Part shown: one piece after another, positions 50,289-59,853 of the stretch
Layout of the letters: the number at the start of each line of letters is the position of its first letter
How positions within the stretch are numbered: position 1 is the first letter of the stretch
Assembly: GCF_001427785.1 (NCBI RefSeq)
Contig: NZ_LMHM01000001.1
Coordinates: forward strand, 116,346-180,345
Length of the DNA: 64,000 bases
Direction: 5' to 3'
DNA from: Lysobacter sp. Root690
GTDB lineage: Bacteria; Pseudomonadota; Gammaproteobacteria; Xanthomonadales; Xanthomonadaceae
Notes under the pieces: generated by a model
Seen by the model: only the letters and a program-made list of their open reading frames with translations
Told to the model about the DNA's origin: nothing
Database searches by the model: none
Translations under genes and position numbers: made by a program

Positions 50289-52526
50289 TTATTTCTTCTT
50301 CGGATTCAACGGTTCCATCGCGCGGAACCGACGGCTGTATTCGTCGGTCAGGCCGCGCGACTCCTCCGGATTGCGCACCAGCGTCGGGGTCAACAGGATG
50401 ATGGTCTCGCGCCGGGTTGTGGACGAGCCCTGCTTGCCGAACAGCGCGCCGAGCACCGGAATCCGGCTCAGCCCGGGCAAGCCCGAGCCGGTACGGCGGG
50501 TCTCGTCGTTGATCAGGCCGGCCAGCAGCACGGTCTCGCCGCTTTGTACCGCCGCCTCGGTCTTGAGCTTGCGATTGTTGATCGTGACGTTGGTGCTGTT
50601 GGCGTTGAGCGGCGCGCCGACCGAGCTGACTTCCTGCACGATGTCCATGAACACCATGCCGTCGCGGCTCACGCGCGGGCGCACCTTGAGGATCACGCCG
50701 GTGTCGAGGTACTGCACCTGGCTGTAGGTGTTGTTGTTGCCGGTGCCGGTATTGACCGACACCGACTCGATCGGAATGCGCGTGCCGACGTTGAGCGAGG
50801 CTTCGGCGTTGTTGCGCACGAACACCGACGGGGTCTGCAGCAGGTGCACGTCGGTGACCTTGTCCAGCGCGCTGATCACGGCCGCGGCACCGCTCTTGAC
50901 CAAGCTCCACGACAGGCCGTTGCTGTTGGTGACGGCGGCGCCGATGGTGCTCCATTTCAGCGGCACGTCGGGATTGGTGCGTCGGTTGAGATTAGGGAAG
51001 CCAGCGTCGGTGGCGGCCTGTTCCAGGTACCAGTTCACGCCGTAGCTGAGATCGCCAGTGAGTTCGACCTCGGCCACCTGCGCTTCGATGTGCACCTGCA
51101 TCGGCATCACATCGAGCTTTTCGATCACGTTGCGGATCGATTTCCAGGCCTGCGGGCTGCTGCGCACCAGGATCGAGTTGGTTTCCTCGACCGCGGCCAC
51201 GCCGACCTTGCTGCCGTCGACCTCGAGCGTCACCGCACCGTTGCCGGATCGAGTCGCTCCCAACGACGCGCCATTGCCCAGGCCACCTCCGCTGGAACCC
51301 GAGCTGCTGTCGCTGCCGCTGTCCTTGCCGATATCGGCCGTGGACGTGCCCGAGCCGTTGTCGCGCACCTCGGTCGACTCCAGCCCCGGCATCAACGAGG
51401 GCGAGCCGTCGCCGCCGCCGGAACTGCCGCCACTGCGTCCGCCGAACACTTCCGACAGACGATCGGCGAGGTCCTTGGCCTTGATGTACTTGAGTTCCAG
51501 GGTATACAGCTGGACGTTGTCGCCGGCGCTGTCGATGCGGTCCAGCCAGTCCTTGATGTCGTCGAGGTAATCGGCCTGCGGGGTGATCACCATCACCGCG
51601 TTGGCGCCTTCCAACGGCATGAAGCGGAACATGCCCGAGACCGGCGACTTGCTCTGCTCGCCGAACACTTTTTCCAGGTCGGCCACGACCTTGGTCGCCT
51701 TGCCCGACTGCAGCGGGAACACGCCGACCGACATGCCCGACAGCCAGTCGACGTCGAACACCTCGACCGTGCGCAGGTAGTTCTCGAGCTCGGCGCGGGT
51801 GCCGCCGACGGTGATGATGTTGCGCGAGTTGTCGACGTTGACGATCGCGTTCGGGCGCGCGTACGGCTTGAGGATCTTTTCCATCTCGGTGGCCGAGATG
51901 AACTTCAGCGGCACGGTGCGCACTTCGAAGCCGCGCGCCGACGCCGGCGAATTGGTGCTCGGGGCGACGTTGCCGGCCAGCGCCTGATCGGCCGGCACGA
52001 CGTTGTAGCGGCCGCCGGTGTAGACCAGGCGGGCGTTGTTCCAGCTCAGCACCATCTCCAGCAGGTTGAGCGCTTCGGCCGAACTGACTTCCTTCGGCGT
52101 GGCCAGGGTGACGGTGCCCTGCACGCCCGGCGCGATCACGTAGTTCTGGCCGAGCATGTCGCCGAGGATGGCCTTGACCACCGCGTGCACCGATTCGCCC
52201 TCGAAGTTGAAGCTGGCCGTGCCGGTGGTCGCCGGCAAGCCCGGCGGCGGCCGCGAGGCGGCGCCGCGGTTGATGGTCTGGCCGGTGCCGCGACGGATCT
52301 GCGCCTTCGGGCCGTCCTCGTCGGTCTTGGCTTCCAACGGCTCCTGCTCGACGCCGTTGTGGACCAGGCGCGCGCCCGCCTGCTCGGTCTGCGGCCCCTT
52401 GAGCGCGGCGGGATCGCCGTCGCGCCGCACGCGCGGGGACACCACGCTGGCGCACGAGGCCAACTGCGTGGCGATGATCGCCGCGACCAGGGCATGGGTG
52501 GCGTATTGCTGAGAACGTAGCTTCAT
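50289..52526 (-). CDS. gspD: Type II secretion system secretin (XpsD)
   Basis: GspD forms the outer-membrane channel of the type II system. The 745-residue product has a signal peptide with the lipobox LASC (Cys about 25), as reported for XpsD. The N0-N3 domains occupy about 60-480, and the secretin domain with ALDKVTDVHLLQTPSVFVRNN, TGVILKVRPRVS and VPVLGALFGKQGSSTTRRETIILLTP completes it. A Gly/Ser-rich insertion (about 365-410) interrupts the N3 domain, a feature of this clade. It starts 9 bp after gspN. Confidence 0.97.
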   Translation of the reverse strand: MKLRSQQYATHALVAAIIATQLASCASVVSPRVRRDGDPAALKGPQTEQAGARLVHNGVEQEPLEAKTDEDGPKAQIRRGTGQTINRGAASRPPPGLPATTGTASFNFEGESVHAVVKAILGDMLGQNYVIAPGVQGTVTLATPKEVSSAEALNLLEMVLSWNNARLVYTGGRYNVVPADQALAGNVAPSTNSPASARGFEVRTVPLKFISATEMEKILKPYARPNAIVNVDNSRNIITVGGTRAELENYLRTVEVFDVDWLSGMSVGVFPLQSGKATKVVADLEKVFGEQSKSPVSGMFRFMPLEGANAVMVITPQADYLDDIKDWLDRIDSAGDNVQLYTLELKYIKAKDLADRLSEVFGGRSGGSSGGGDGSPSLMPGLESTEVRDNGSGTSTADIGKDSGSDSSSGSSGGGLGNGASLGATRSGNGAVTLEVDGSKVGVAAVEETNSILVRSSPQAWKSIRNVIEKLDVMPMQVHIEAQVAEVELTGDLSYGVNWYLEQAATDAGFPNLNRRTNPDVPLKWSTIGAAVTNSNGLSWSLVKSGAAAVISALDKVTDVHLLQTPSVFVRNNAEASLNVGTRIPIESVSVNTGTGNNNTYSQVQYLDTGVILKVRPRVSRDGMVFMDIVQEVSSVGAPLNANSTNVTINNRKLKTEAAVQSGETVLLAGLINDETRRTGSGLPGLSRIPVLGALFGKQGSSTTRRETIILLTPTLVRNPEESRGLTDEYSRRFRAMEPLNPKKK

Positions 52527-52535
52527 GCGTTCACT

Positions 52536-53348
52536 CTACGGCGTGTTGGCCGGGGGTTGAGCGGCTTGCTGCTGCCGCAGTTGCGCGCGTCGCGCCTCGA
52601 TCCGCTTGCGGATGGCTTCCATCTGCGCCTGCTCGGTGAGCGGCGCGGAGGTGTTGCTGTCGGTCGGTGCTGCGCTCGGTGACGGTGAGGGTTGCGACGG
52701 TGGTGGCGGGGTCTGCGACACCTGCGGCGAGCGATTGGGTTGCGGCGGCGCGATCGGCCCGGCCGGCGGCACGGTGCGTCCGACCGGTTGCGCGCCCGGG
52801 CTGCCCGGCGGCGGCGAAGCGACCGCGGTCGGCGGCTGCCCGCCCTGGCCGTTGAAGATGCGCAGGTCGAGTTCGCGCCGGCCTTCGGGGCCTTCGAACA
52901 CCGCCCGGCGCGGCTCCAGCGAGGTCAGGCGCCAGGCCGGGTGCGACTCGGGCACTTCGCCGAGCTTGACCCGCACTGACTCGCTGCCGTCGGCCGGCTG
53001 CAGGAACGCCATCGACAGCTGCGGGGTGATCAGCACGCTGGTCAGCAGGTAGTCGAACGTGGCCGCCTGATTCTCGCCCTCGCCCTTGCCCTGCATGAAG
53101 AACGGCTTGGGCCGGCGGTCGTCGACGAACAACGGGCGCGAGGCGATCTCGCCGTACTGGCTCAGCGGGCCGAGCGTGTCGGGCGGGCTTTTTTGCACCT
53201 GCGGCAGCGGTTTGACCAAGGTCGGGTCCTCGGCCAGCGGATCGACGTGGCGCCCCATCCCGGCCAGGGCCAGCACCCAGGTCAATAAGGCCCAGCCGGC
53301 CGCGGTGGCCAGCAACCAGGTGCGCGGGCTGGCGTCGTCAAGGCGCAT
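52536..53348 (-). CDS. gspN: Type II secretion system protein N (XpsN)
   Basis: A 270-residue bitopic inner-membrane protein in the XpsN position, where it acts in place of GspC in connecting the secretin to the inner-membrane platform. One membrane segment (about 9-30), a beta domain with the GspC-like HR region (SRPLFVDDRRPKP, TSVLITPQLSMAFLQ, WRLTSLEPRRAVFEG), then a long Pro/Ser/Gln-rich C-terminus (about 175-270). It overlaps gspM by 11 nt. No separate gspC is present. Confidence 0.9.
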   Translation of the reverse strand: MRLDDASPRTWLLATAAGWALLTWVLALAGMGRHVDPLAEDPTLVKPLPQVQKSPPDTLGPLSQYGEIASRPLFVDDRRPKPFFMQGKGEGENQAATFDYLLTSVLITPQLSMAFLQPADGSESVRVKLGEVPESHPAWRLTSLEPRRAVFEGPEGRRELDLRIFNGQGGQPPTAVASPPPGSPGAQPVGRTVPPAGPIAPPQPNRSPQVSQTPPPPSQPSPSPSAAPTDSNTSAPLTEQAQMEAIRKRIEARRAQLRQQQAAQPPANTP

Positions 53349-54072
53349 CGGTGGCTCCGGCGGCGGGTTCGGGACGATCGGCGTCGGCCGCGCCTGCGCC
53401 GGCAGGCGCCGCGGCGGCCGGCGCGGGCGCCGGGGTCGGACGCAGGTAGCCGTACAGATCGAAACTCACGTCCAGGCCGCCGTCGTTGGCCGGGCCGGCG
53501 GTGCCGGGCACGAAATAGCCGCGCGTCGACAGCAGATTGAGATTGCCGACGAACAGCCGCGGCGAGCCGCTTTCGAGCGAATGCAGCACCGCCGCGGTTT
53601 CCGGCGCGCCGCAGCGCAGGCGCACCTGCACGACCACGCGCGCGTAGCGGTCGCGGCGCGGTTCGGCCAGCGGCGAACGGTTGACGATGCCGCAGCTGCG
53701 ATTGCCGGGGCTGGCCTGCAGCACCACGGTTTCCAGACGCTGGACCAGGCCGGCGGTGGCCAGCTCGGCGGTCGCCTCGGGCAGGAAGCCCGGGCGGGTT
53801 TCCTGCTGCTTGCGCACCAGTTCCAGGCGTTGCTTGATCTGCGGCGCCTGCTTGAGCTCCATGCGCTGGCGCAGTTCGCGCTCGCGCAGGCTTTCCAGCG
53901 AATCGCCGGCTTCCATCATCGGCACCGTCCACCACGGGTGGATCAGCACCGCATAGGCGATGGCGAGCGCGCCGAGCAGCAGGCCCAGGGCCAGCCAGCG
54001 GTCGCGATCGGCGGTCAATGCGCGCAGACGGTTCATGCCCGATGCGGCGGCCACGCTCGACTTAGGGGCCAC
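53338..54072 (-). CDS. gspM: Type II secretion system protein M (XpsM)
   Basis: A 244-residue protein with one membrane segment (about 28-48), a coiled-coil-prone region (about 55-100) and a ferredoxin-like C-terminus. It forms the inner-membrane platform with GspL. The start used is a GTG at 54072 that overlaps gspL by 11 nt; an ATG (MNRLRAL) at 54036 is an alternative. The Ala/Pro-rich tail is not conserved. Assignment rests on topology and position. Confidence 0.88.
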   Translation of the reverse strand: MAPKSSVAAASGMNRLRALTADRDRWLALGLLLGALAIAYAVLIHPWWTVPMMEAGDSLESLRERELRQRMELKQAPQIKQRLELVRKQQETRPGFLPEATAELATAGLVQRLETVVLQASPGNRSCGIVNRSPLAEPRRDRYARVVVQVRLRCGAPETAAVLHSLESGSPRLFVGNLNLLSTRGYFVPGTAGPANDGGLDVSFDLYGYLRPTPAPAPAAAAPAGAGAADADRPEPAAGATDAP

Positions 54073-55246
54073 GCGCGGCCTCCGGGGTCTGCGGTTTCGG
54101 CGGGCCGATCTCGGCGGTCAGGGTGAAACGGTCGCGGTTGGTCGCCGGGTCCGGCTGGACCGCGCCGGTCAACGCCGGCGAGCGCCACAGCTTGGTGCCC
54201 TGCAACTTGCCGATCAGCGAGGACGCCTCGCGGCTGAGGCCGATCATCAACAGGCTCTCGTCTTCGATCGCGAGTTTTTCCAGGTACGTGGTGTCGGGCA
54301 TGCGCCGGCTGAGTTCGTCGATGATTTCCACGGTGCTCGGGCGCGCGGCGCGGGTGCGGTCGAGGAAGGCCTGGCCTTCGATCAGGTCCACCAGCTGCTG
54401 GCGCTGGGTCGAAGCCTGACGCGCGGAGGCGGCGTTCTTAGCGATGGCCTGCTGCAGATCGTCGATCGCCGCGCGGCGGTTTTCCAGCACCTGCCACATC
54501 GCCGCGGCCAGCGCGAACAGCGCGACCGCGGCCAGGGCCAGATTCCAGTAACGGAACGGGTCGCTGCGGGTGCGGCGCTGCGACGGCGGCAACAGGTTGA
54601 CGCCGAGCGGCACGCCGTCGGCGCCGGCCACTTCGATGCCCGACAGGGTCGAGGCCAGCGGGCCGATCTTGGCCAGTTGCGGATCGAGCGCCTGACGCGG
54701 CACCGCGACCAGTTCGGCGTCGAGCTGGCCGTCGCCGTCGCGGCGCGCGAGCACGCGCGCGTCGTAGGCGACCGCGTCGGCGGTGAACGGGGTCTGGCGG
54801 TCGATTTCGAAACCCACCACGTCGCGCAGCCGATCGGCCGCGGCCGCCGGCAAGGTCAACCGCCGGCGCAGACTGGTCGCGGGCGGCAACAACAGCCAGC
54901 GCGGCAAGTCGCCGATTCGCGGCGGCAACAACGGCGCGAGCGGATCGGCCACGATCGTTCCAGCGCCCGCCTCGGCCGGCGCATTCAGATCGGCCAGGCT
55001 CGGCAGCACCGCCAGATCGCGCACTTCGCTGCCCTGTTGCAGGCGCAGGTGCACGCTGTCGCCGTCGACCTGCAGCAGCAGGCGACCGCGATCCACGCCC
55101 AGCGCCTGACGCGCGCGCAGCGGCAACCACGAGGCGAGGGTGCGTCCCCACCACGAGAAAAAGCCGCCCGCTCCTGGTGCAAGCCGCGCGCTCAAACTTC
55201 TCAACCGGTTGGCGCCCAACCGGCTTTCGGCAACTTGCGAGTTCAT
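54062..55246 (-). CDS. gspL: Type II secretion system protein L (XpsL)
   Basis: GspL anchors the ATPase GspE to the membrane. The 394-residue protein has a cytoplasmic actin-like region, a membrane segment (about 240-262, NLALAAVALFALAAAMW) and a periplasmic PilN-like domain (SREASSLIGKLQGTKLW). The start at 55246 overlaps the gspK stop by 4 nt (ATGA). Confidence 0.9.
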   Translation of the reverse strand: MNSQVAESRLGANRLRSLSARLAPGAGGFFSWWGRTLASWLPLRARQALGVDRGRLLLQVDGDSVHLRLQQGSEVRDLAVLPSLADLNAPAEAGAGTIVADPLAPLLPPRIGDLPRWLLLPPATSLRRRLTLPAAAADRLRDVVGFEIDRQTPFTADAVAYDARVLARRDGDGQLDAELVAVPRQALDPQLAKIGPLASTLSGIEVAGADGVPLGVNLLPPSQRRTRSDPFRYWNLALAAVALFALAAAMWQVLENRRAAIDDLQQAIAKNAASARQASTQRQQLVDLIEGQAFLDRTRAARPSTVEIIDELSRRMPDTTYLEKLAIEDESLLMIGLSREASSLIGKLQGTKLWRSPALTGAVQPDPATNRDRFTLTAEIGPPKPQTPEAARGP

Positions 55247-56166
55247 CGTGATGAAGCTCCCTCCTCCCAACGCAGCGGCGTATAGGTCATTCCCGGTAAG
55301 GGACTCCCCCCCGCTCGCACGACCACCCGCAACACCGATTCGCGGCCATCCGCCAGCCGTGCACGGCTGTCGATACTATAGGTTCCGCTGCGTTCGCCGA
55401 CGAGGCCGGCGAGTTCGCCACCGCCCCCCGCACCCGGCAACTGTGATCCGGGCTGCGTTCTGCGCCGCTGCTCGACAAGCTGGGCGCCATTCATCCCCAT
55501 AGCATTGAGCACTTCGACCGACGCGAACGCAGGCTCGGGCCGGGTACGTCCGCTATAAACCGTGACGTGTGGCTCGATCTTGGCATACAGCGCCGGAGTG
55601 AAGCCCAGCACCTGCTCCAGTTCGGCCACGCTTTCGAATTCGGCATCCTTGGCCCCATAAGGTCGTCCCGCCGACGCATAGTCGGCATCTTCCGCGCCAC
55701 CGGCCGGCTGGGTCAGGGTATCGGCATCGCGCCAATCGATGATCGCCGCGGCCAGTCGCGCCGCCTCGGATTGCTCGAGCTTGCCGGTGCCCTGGATCAA
55801 CGCGGTCAATAGCGCCGCGTCGGCCTGGTTGAGATCGATCTTGCCGTTCTCGTCGACGATGGTGATCTCCAGCTTGGCATCGCCATATGTCCAGCGATGC
55901 GGGCGTCCGTCGGGTTGCCACTGCAGTTTCTGGTCGGTCATCGCGACCCGGGTCATCGCGTACTCCAGCCCGGCGCGCGAGGCGTTCTGCGCGACCAAGC
56001 CGCGCACCATCACCCGTCCCTGCAGGTTCTCGGTGCGCGCGCTCAGCGCGAACGCGCCGATCAGCGCGGTCAGCAGCGCGATCATCCACATCACCAGCAG
56101 CAATGCCGCGCCGCGCGCGTTGCGGCGGGCCACGAAAGAAGCTGCGACGACAGCGCGCGGACGCAT
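55243..56166 (-). CDS. gspK: Type II secretion system minor pseudopilin K
   Basis: The tip minor pseudopilin. After a basic leader the prepilin peptidase site is RNARG-AALLLVMWMIALL; as usual for GspK the Glu at +5 is lacking. The 307-residue product is larger than other pseudopilins and has a helix-hairpin-helix-like region (IDLNQADAALLTALIQGTG, DWRDADTLTQPAGG). The start at 56166 overlaps the gspJ stop by 1 nt. Confidence 0.93.
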   Translation of the reverse strand: MRPRAVVAASFVARRNARGAALLLVMWMIALLTALIGAFALSARTENLQGRVMVRGLVAQNASRAGLEYAMTRVAMTDQKLQWQPDGRPHRWTYGDAKLEITIVDENGKIDLNQADAALLTALIQGTGKLEQSEAARLAAAIIDWRDADTLTQPAGGAEDADYASAGRPYGAKDAEFESVAELEQVLGFTPALYAKIEPHVTVYSGRTRPEPAFASVEVLNAMGMNGAQLVEQRRRTQPGSQLPGAGGGGELAGLVGERSGTYSIDSRARLADGRESVLRVVVRAGGSPLPGMTYTPLRWEEGASSR

Positions 56167-56864
56167 CACAGCTCCGGCACGAAACCGCCGGCCGAGGCGG
56201 TGGCCAGCGGCAGCGAGACGATCAGCGGCGGCCAATCGCGGCCATCGCGATCGGTAAGCGTGACTTCGACGAACAACGGCAGTTGGTCCGGCGTTTGCCA
56301 GCGTTCCTGCCATTCGCCGAGCTGGCCGCGCTGCGGATCGATCGCGCGATAACGAAAACGCGCCGACTTCAAGCCGTCGACCAGCAACTCCGGTGGACGT
56401 TCGCGCGCTTCCTTGATCGTCTCGCCGGCCAGCACCATCGACAGCGACAGCACCATGCGGGTCTGGTCGCCGTCGTTCTCGATCGCGAAATCGTGCAGAT
56501 ACGGGCCGCCCTGACCGAGGTAATCGGGCAGGTCGGCGACGAAACGCAGGCGGTCGGGTTCGCCGGTGAAACGCTGCGGCACCGCGGTGCTTTGATCGAA
56601 CGCGAACGGAATCGGCCGGGTCGCGGCGATGCGCTTGCGCAGGAACCCTTCGACCGCGCGTTCGCGTTCGCTGCGCTGGGCCAGTACTTCGCCGCGGGTG
56701 GCGGTCTTGGTCGCCGCCGACAAGGTCGCGAAGGCCAGGGTCAGCCCGGCGACCAGCAACACCATCGCCAGCAACACTTCGATCAGGGTGAAGCCGCGCG
56801 CCTGCGTCGCCGGGCGCGATCGCAGCCGTGCGCGCGCGAACGTGGCCGCGCGCGCGCGCCTCAC
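56166..56864 (-). CDS. gspJ: Type II secretion system minor pseudopilin J
   Basis: A minor pseudopilin of 232 residues. A long Arg-rich leader precedes the cleavage site QARG-FTLIEVLLAMVLLVAGL. I choose a GTG at 56864, which overlaps the gspI stop by 4 nt; this is not certain because the leader is long. The C-terminal part has typical GspJ strands (RMVLSLSMVLAGE, PLFVEVTLTDRDG). Confidence 0.9.
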   Translation of the reverse strand: MRRARAATFARARLRSRPATQARGFTLIEVLLAMVLLVAGLTLAFATLSAATKTATRGEVLAQRSERERAVEGFLRKRIAATRPIPFAFDQSTAVPQRFTGEPDRLRFVADLPDYLGQGGPYLHDFAIENDGDQTRMVLSLSMVLAGETIKEARERPPELLVDGLKSARFRYRAIDPQRGQLGEWQERWQTPDQLPLFVEVTLTDRDGRDWPPLIVSLPLATASAGGFVPEL

Positions 56865-57334
56865 AGCGACACCTCGTTCGACGCCGCGCTGCTGCGCAGC
56901 GAGCGCAGGAACAGACGCCGGCCCGCGCCGCCGTCGCCCCACTCCACCGCGAGCTGCACTTCGAACAAGCGCGGAGCGTTGGGGTCGATCAGTTGCGACG
57001 AGGCCGGCAGTGGGTCGCGCCATTGGGCGACGCCGAGGGTCCAGCGATAACGGCCGTTTTCGAAATCGCCGCTGCGCTGGCCGGGCTTGAGCGGTTGTGC
57101 GACCCCGACCTGATCCATCAGCGACTGCGCGTACAACGCGGCGCGTCCGGCATCGCTGGACCAGCGCACCTGCTTGGCCGCGCCCGACAAGGTGCCCAGC
57201 AGCAAGGTCAGCGCCATCGCCAGCAACGCGAACGCGACGATCACTTCGAGCAGGGTGTAGCCGCGTTGGCGCAACGACGATGCGCGATGCGAAACGCGCG
57301 TGCGCGCAAGCGACGACGACCGCGGCGCGTTCAT
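56861..57334 (-). CDS. gspI: Type II secretion system minor pseudopilin I
   Basis: A 157-residue minor pseudopilin. The leader ends RQRG, followed by YTLLEVIVAFALLAMAL; the +5 Glu is present. The rest carries RWTLGVAQWRDP and FEVQLAVEWGDGG, typical of GspI. It overlaps gspH by 4 nt. Confidence 0.92.
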   Translation of the reverse strand: MNAPRSSSLARTRVSHRASSLRQRGYTLLEVIVAFALLAMALTLLLGTLSGAAKQVRWSSDAGRAALYAQSLMDQVGVAQPLKPGQRSGDFENGRYRWTLGVAQWRDPLPASSQLIDPNAPRLFEVQLAVEWGDGGAGRRLFLRSLRSSAASNEVSL

Positions 57335-57804
57335 CGCGGCGCCTCACCGCGCTTGAGTTTGACTTCACCGGTCAGCCAGGCCACGTCGACATTCCACGCC
57401 GCCTGCTTGGCGCTGAGCTTGACCCGGCCGCCGGTGGACGCGCCATCGGCGAAGAACATGATCGCGCCCTCGCCGCGGCGCGGCTGGATTTCGCGCGCGC
57501 CGGTGAAGACGATGCCGAGGGTCTTGGGAATATCGCCGCTGCGCCCGTTCGGCGCGGTCCAGGTGTGCGCGGTCGGATCGATGGTGAATTTCTGCGAGCG
57601 CCCGGTCGCGATCGCCTGGCTGCGCGTGTAGCGCAGCTGCGAAGCGATTTCCTTCGACGCCGAACGCAACTGCATGCCGGCCATGCCGCCGTTCATCATG
57701 CCGACGGTCAACACGCCGATGCCGGCGATCAGGGCGATCACCAGCAGCATTTCCAGCAGCGACATGCCGGCCTGGCGACGGCCCGCGCGCGCTGGCATGC
57801 GCAT
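57331..57804 (-). CDS. gspH: Type II secretion system minor pseudopilin H
   Basis: A minor pseudopilin of about 157 residues. The leader ends QAG, followed by MSLLEMLLVIALIAGIGVL; the +1 residue is Met rather than Phe. I use the start at 57804; the frame is open to an ATG at 57897, which would add 31 Arg/Pro-rich residues. Neither start has a good ribosome site. Confidence 0.88.
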   Translation of the reverse strand: MRMPARAGRRQAGMSLLEMLLVIALIAGIGVLTVGMMNGGMAGMQLRSASKEIASQLRYTRSQAIATGRSQKFTIDPTAHTWTAPNGRSGDIPKTLGIVFTGAREIQPRRGEGAIMFFADGASTGGRVKLSAKQAAWNVDVAWLTGEVKLKRGEAPR

Positions 57805-57919
57805 GCGCGCGCGCGAACCAGCGCGTGCGCTGCGCGCCGCGGCCGGGTCCCCTCGCCCTCCTCGGGCGGAGGGACTGTGCCGCGAGCGGATGCTCATTGG
57901 ATGCGCGGTCGCTGAGTGC

Positions 57920-58375
57920 TCAGTTGTTCTTGATGTCGCCGTCGACGCTGGTGCCGCCGGCCTTGCCGTCCTTGCCGTAGCTCACCAGGTCGTAAGGACC
58001 GCTCTCGCCCGGCGCGCGGTATTCGATCGGATGGCCCCACGGATCCTTGAGCTCGGCGTCTTTCGCGTACGGACCCAGCCAGCCGTTGGCGTCGGCCGGG
58101 GCCTTGACCAGTTCCTCAAGCGAGGACGGCAGGCGGCCGGTGTCCATCTGGAAGGAATCGATCTTGCCGGCCAGGGTCTGCACCTGTCCCTTGGCGAGGT
58201 TGTAGTCGCCGCGGTCCTTGCCGCCGAGCACGCGATTGCCGACGAAAGCCAGCACCGCGCCGATCAGCACGATCACGATGATGATCTCGATCAGGCTCAT
58301 GCCGCGCTGGCCGGCCGGAGACGGGGAACGGGTGAGGCGGCGGCTGTTCGAACGGGATTTGCGCATGTCGGTCAT
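57920..58375 (-). CDS. gspG: Type II secretion system major pseudopilin G
   Basis: The major pseudopilin, 151 residues. The leader ends GQRG, then MSLIEIIIVIVLIGAVLAFV with Glu at +5 and Met at +1. The globular part has the family calcium-binding layout DPWGHPIEYRAPG...YDLVSYGKDGKAGG. It lies 227 bp from gspF, the largest gap inside the pseudopilin part of the operon, so an extra promoter is possible. Confidence 0.97.
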   Translation of the reverse strand: MTDMRKSRSNSRRLTRSPSPAGQRGMSLIEIIIVIVLIGAVLAFVGNRVLGGKDRGDYNLAKGQVQTLAGKIDSFQMDTGRLPSSLEELVKAPADANGWLGPYAKDAELKDPWGHPIEYRAPGESGPYDLVSYGKDGKAGGTSVDGDIKNN

Positions 58376-58602
58376 CCGTTAGGAGGGAATTTAGGCTAAT
58401 GCTGGACTGGTAACGTCTCGCGGACGCGGACGGGGTTGAGCCTTGCTCAGGAATTCTGTTCCGCGACGATTTGCAAAGTTCACCGGCCAAGGCCGCGTGT
58501 TCGCGCCGGTACAGCCTGCGTTCAACGCCGCCACATGAACAGGCGGCGAAGCGTGACGCAGCGCGGTAATCCGCAACGAGGGCGGGAGCGGCGCGCGCAT
58601 GC

Positions 58603-59820
58603 TCAACCGATCGAATTCGTAAGGTCGTACAGCGGCAGCAACACCGCCATCACCACCGTGCCGACGATGCCGGCCAGCACCACGGTCACGATCGGCACCA
58701 GCGCCGCGAGCATGCGGTCCAAGGCCATGCCGGTGTCCTGTTCGAAGGTCTCGGCGGTCTTCATCAGCATCGCGTCGAGCGCGCCGGATTCCTCGCCGAC
58801 CTGGATCATCTGCAGCGCCAATCGCGGGAACCGCTTGCCCTTGGACAAGGCGGTCGACAGCGACACGCCGTTCTTGACCTCTTCGGCGGCGGCGTCGACA
58901 TCGGCGGCCAGGACCCGGTTGTTGAGCACGTTGCGGCCGATGCCGATCGCGGTCATCAGCGGCACGCCGTTGCGCACCAGGGTGCCCAGGGTGCGGGTCA
59001 GGCGCGCGGTCTCGATCTTGCCGATCAGCGCGCCGACGAACTTGCGCTTGAGCAGCCAGCCGTCGAGCGCCTCGCGGAACGCCGGATCTCGACGCTTGCG
59101 GTCGAACCACAGCACCGCCAGCGCCGGCACCGCGATCAGCACGATCCACCAATTACGCACGAACAGGCCCAGCCACAGGATCACCTGGGTGAACATCGGC
59201 AGCTCAGCGTCGAGGCTTTCGTACATCTGGCCGAACTGCGGCACCACGTAGCCCAGCAGGAACATCAGGCTGGCGCCGACCATGCACAGCAGGATCGCCG
59301 GATAGATCAGCGCATTGATGACCCGGCCCTGCATGACCCGGCTGCGCTCGAGGTAATCGTCGAGCCGGGACAGGGTTTCGTGCAGATTGCCGCCCGCCTC
59401 GCCGGCCCGGACCATGTTGATGTACAGGCGCGAGAAGGTGCCGTGCTGGCGCTCGAGCGCCACCGACAGCGAAGTGCCGCCGCGCACCGCGTCGCGGATG
59501 TCGGCGACCGTGCTCTTGGCCGCCTCGTCCTCGGGCAGATCGAGCAGGATGGTCAGCGCGCGATCCAGCGGCTGGCCCGCGCCGAGCAGGGTCGACAACT
59601 GCTGAGTGAACTGCACCAGCCGCGCGCCGGTGAAGGCCTTGGGCTTGAACAGCCCCTTCCACGACGACGATGCGCCGGCCTCGGAGGCGAGCTTGGCCTC
59701 GACCGGCAGATGCCCCTGTTCCTGCAGCCGCTGCACGACCTCGACGTTGCTGGCGGCCTCCATCTGGCCATCCAGCATTTCGCCGCGCGCGTTCAGGGCT
59801 TTGTAGTGGAAAAGGGGCAT
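58603..59820 (-). CDS. gspF: Type II secretion system inner-membrane protein F
   Basis: GspF is a polytopic platform protein. The 405-residue product has two copies of the GspF domain, with a first membrane helix at about 170-195, a second pair around 220-240 and the last at 375-400. Motifs: ALNARGEMLDGQMEA at the N-terminus, VRAGEAGGNLHETLSRLDDYLER in repeat 1 and IQVGEESGALDAMLMKTAETFE in repeat 2. It is separated from gspE by a complete autotransporter gene. Confidence 0.97.
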   Translation of the reverse strand: MPLFHYKALNARGEMLDGQMEAASNVEVVQRLQEQGHLPVEAKLASEAGASSSWKGLFKPKAFTGARLVQFTQQLSTLLGAGQPLDRALTILLDLPEDEAAKSTVADIRDAVRGGTSLSVALERQHGTFSRLYINMVRAGEAGGNLHETLSRLDDYLERSRVMQGRVINALIYPAILLCMVGASLMFLLGYVVPQFGQMYESLDAELPMFTQVILWLGLFVRNWWIVLIAVPALAVLWFDRKRRDPAFREALDGWLLKRKFVGALIGKIETARLTRTLGTLVRNGVPLMTAIGIGRNVLNNRVLAADVDAAAEEVKNGVSLSTALSKGKRFPRLALQMIQVGEESGALDAMLMKTAETFEQDTGMALDRMLAALVPIVTVVLAGIVGTVVMAVLLPLYDLTNSIG

Positions 59821-59853
59821 GCCGGACTCACGTGAAACGCAAGGAGTTAACTA

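Noticed and set aside
50289-59820. A type IV pilus operon
   Set aside because: The pseudopilin, L, M and N genes plus the order E-F-G-H-I-J-K-L-M-N-D match the xps type II secretion system.
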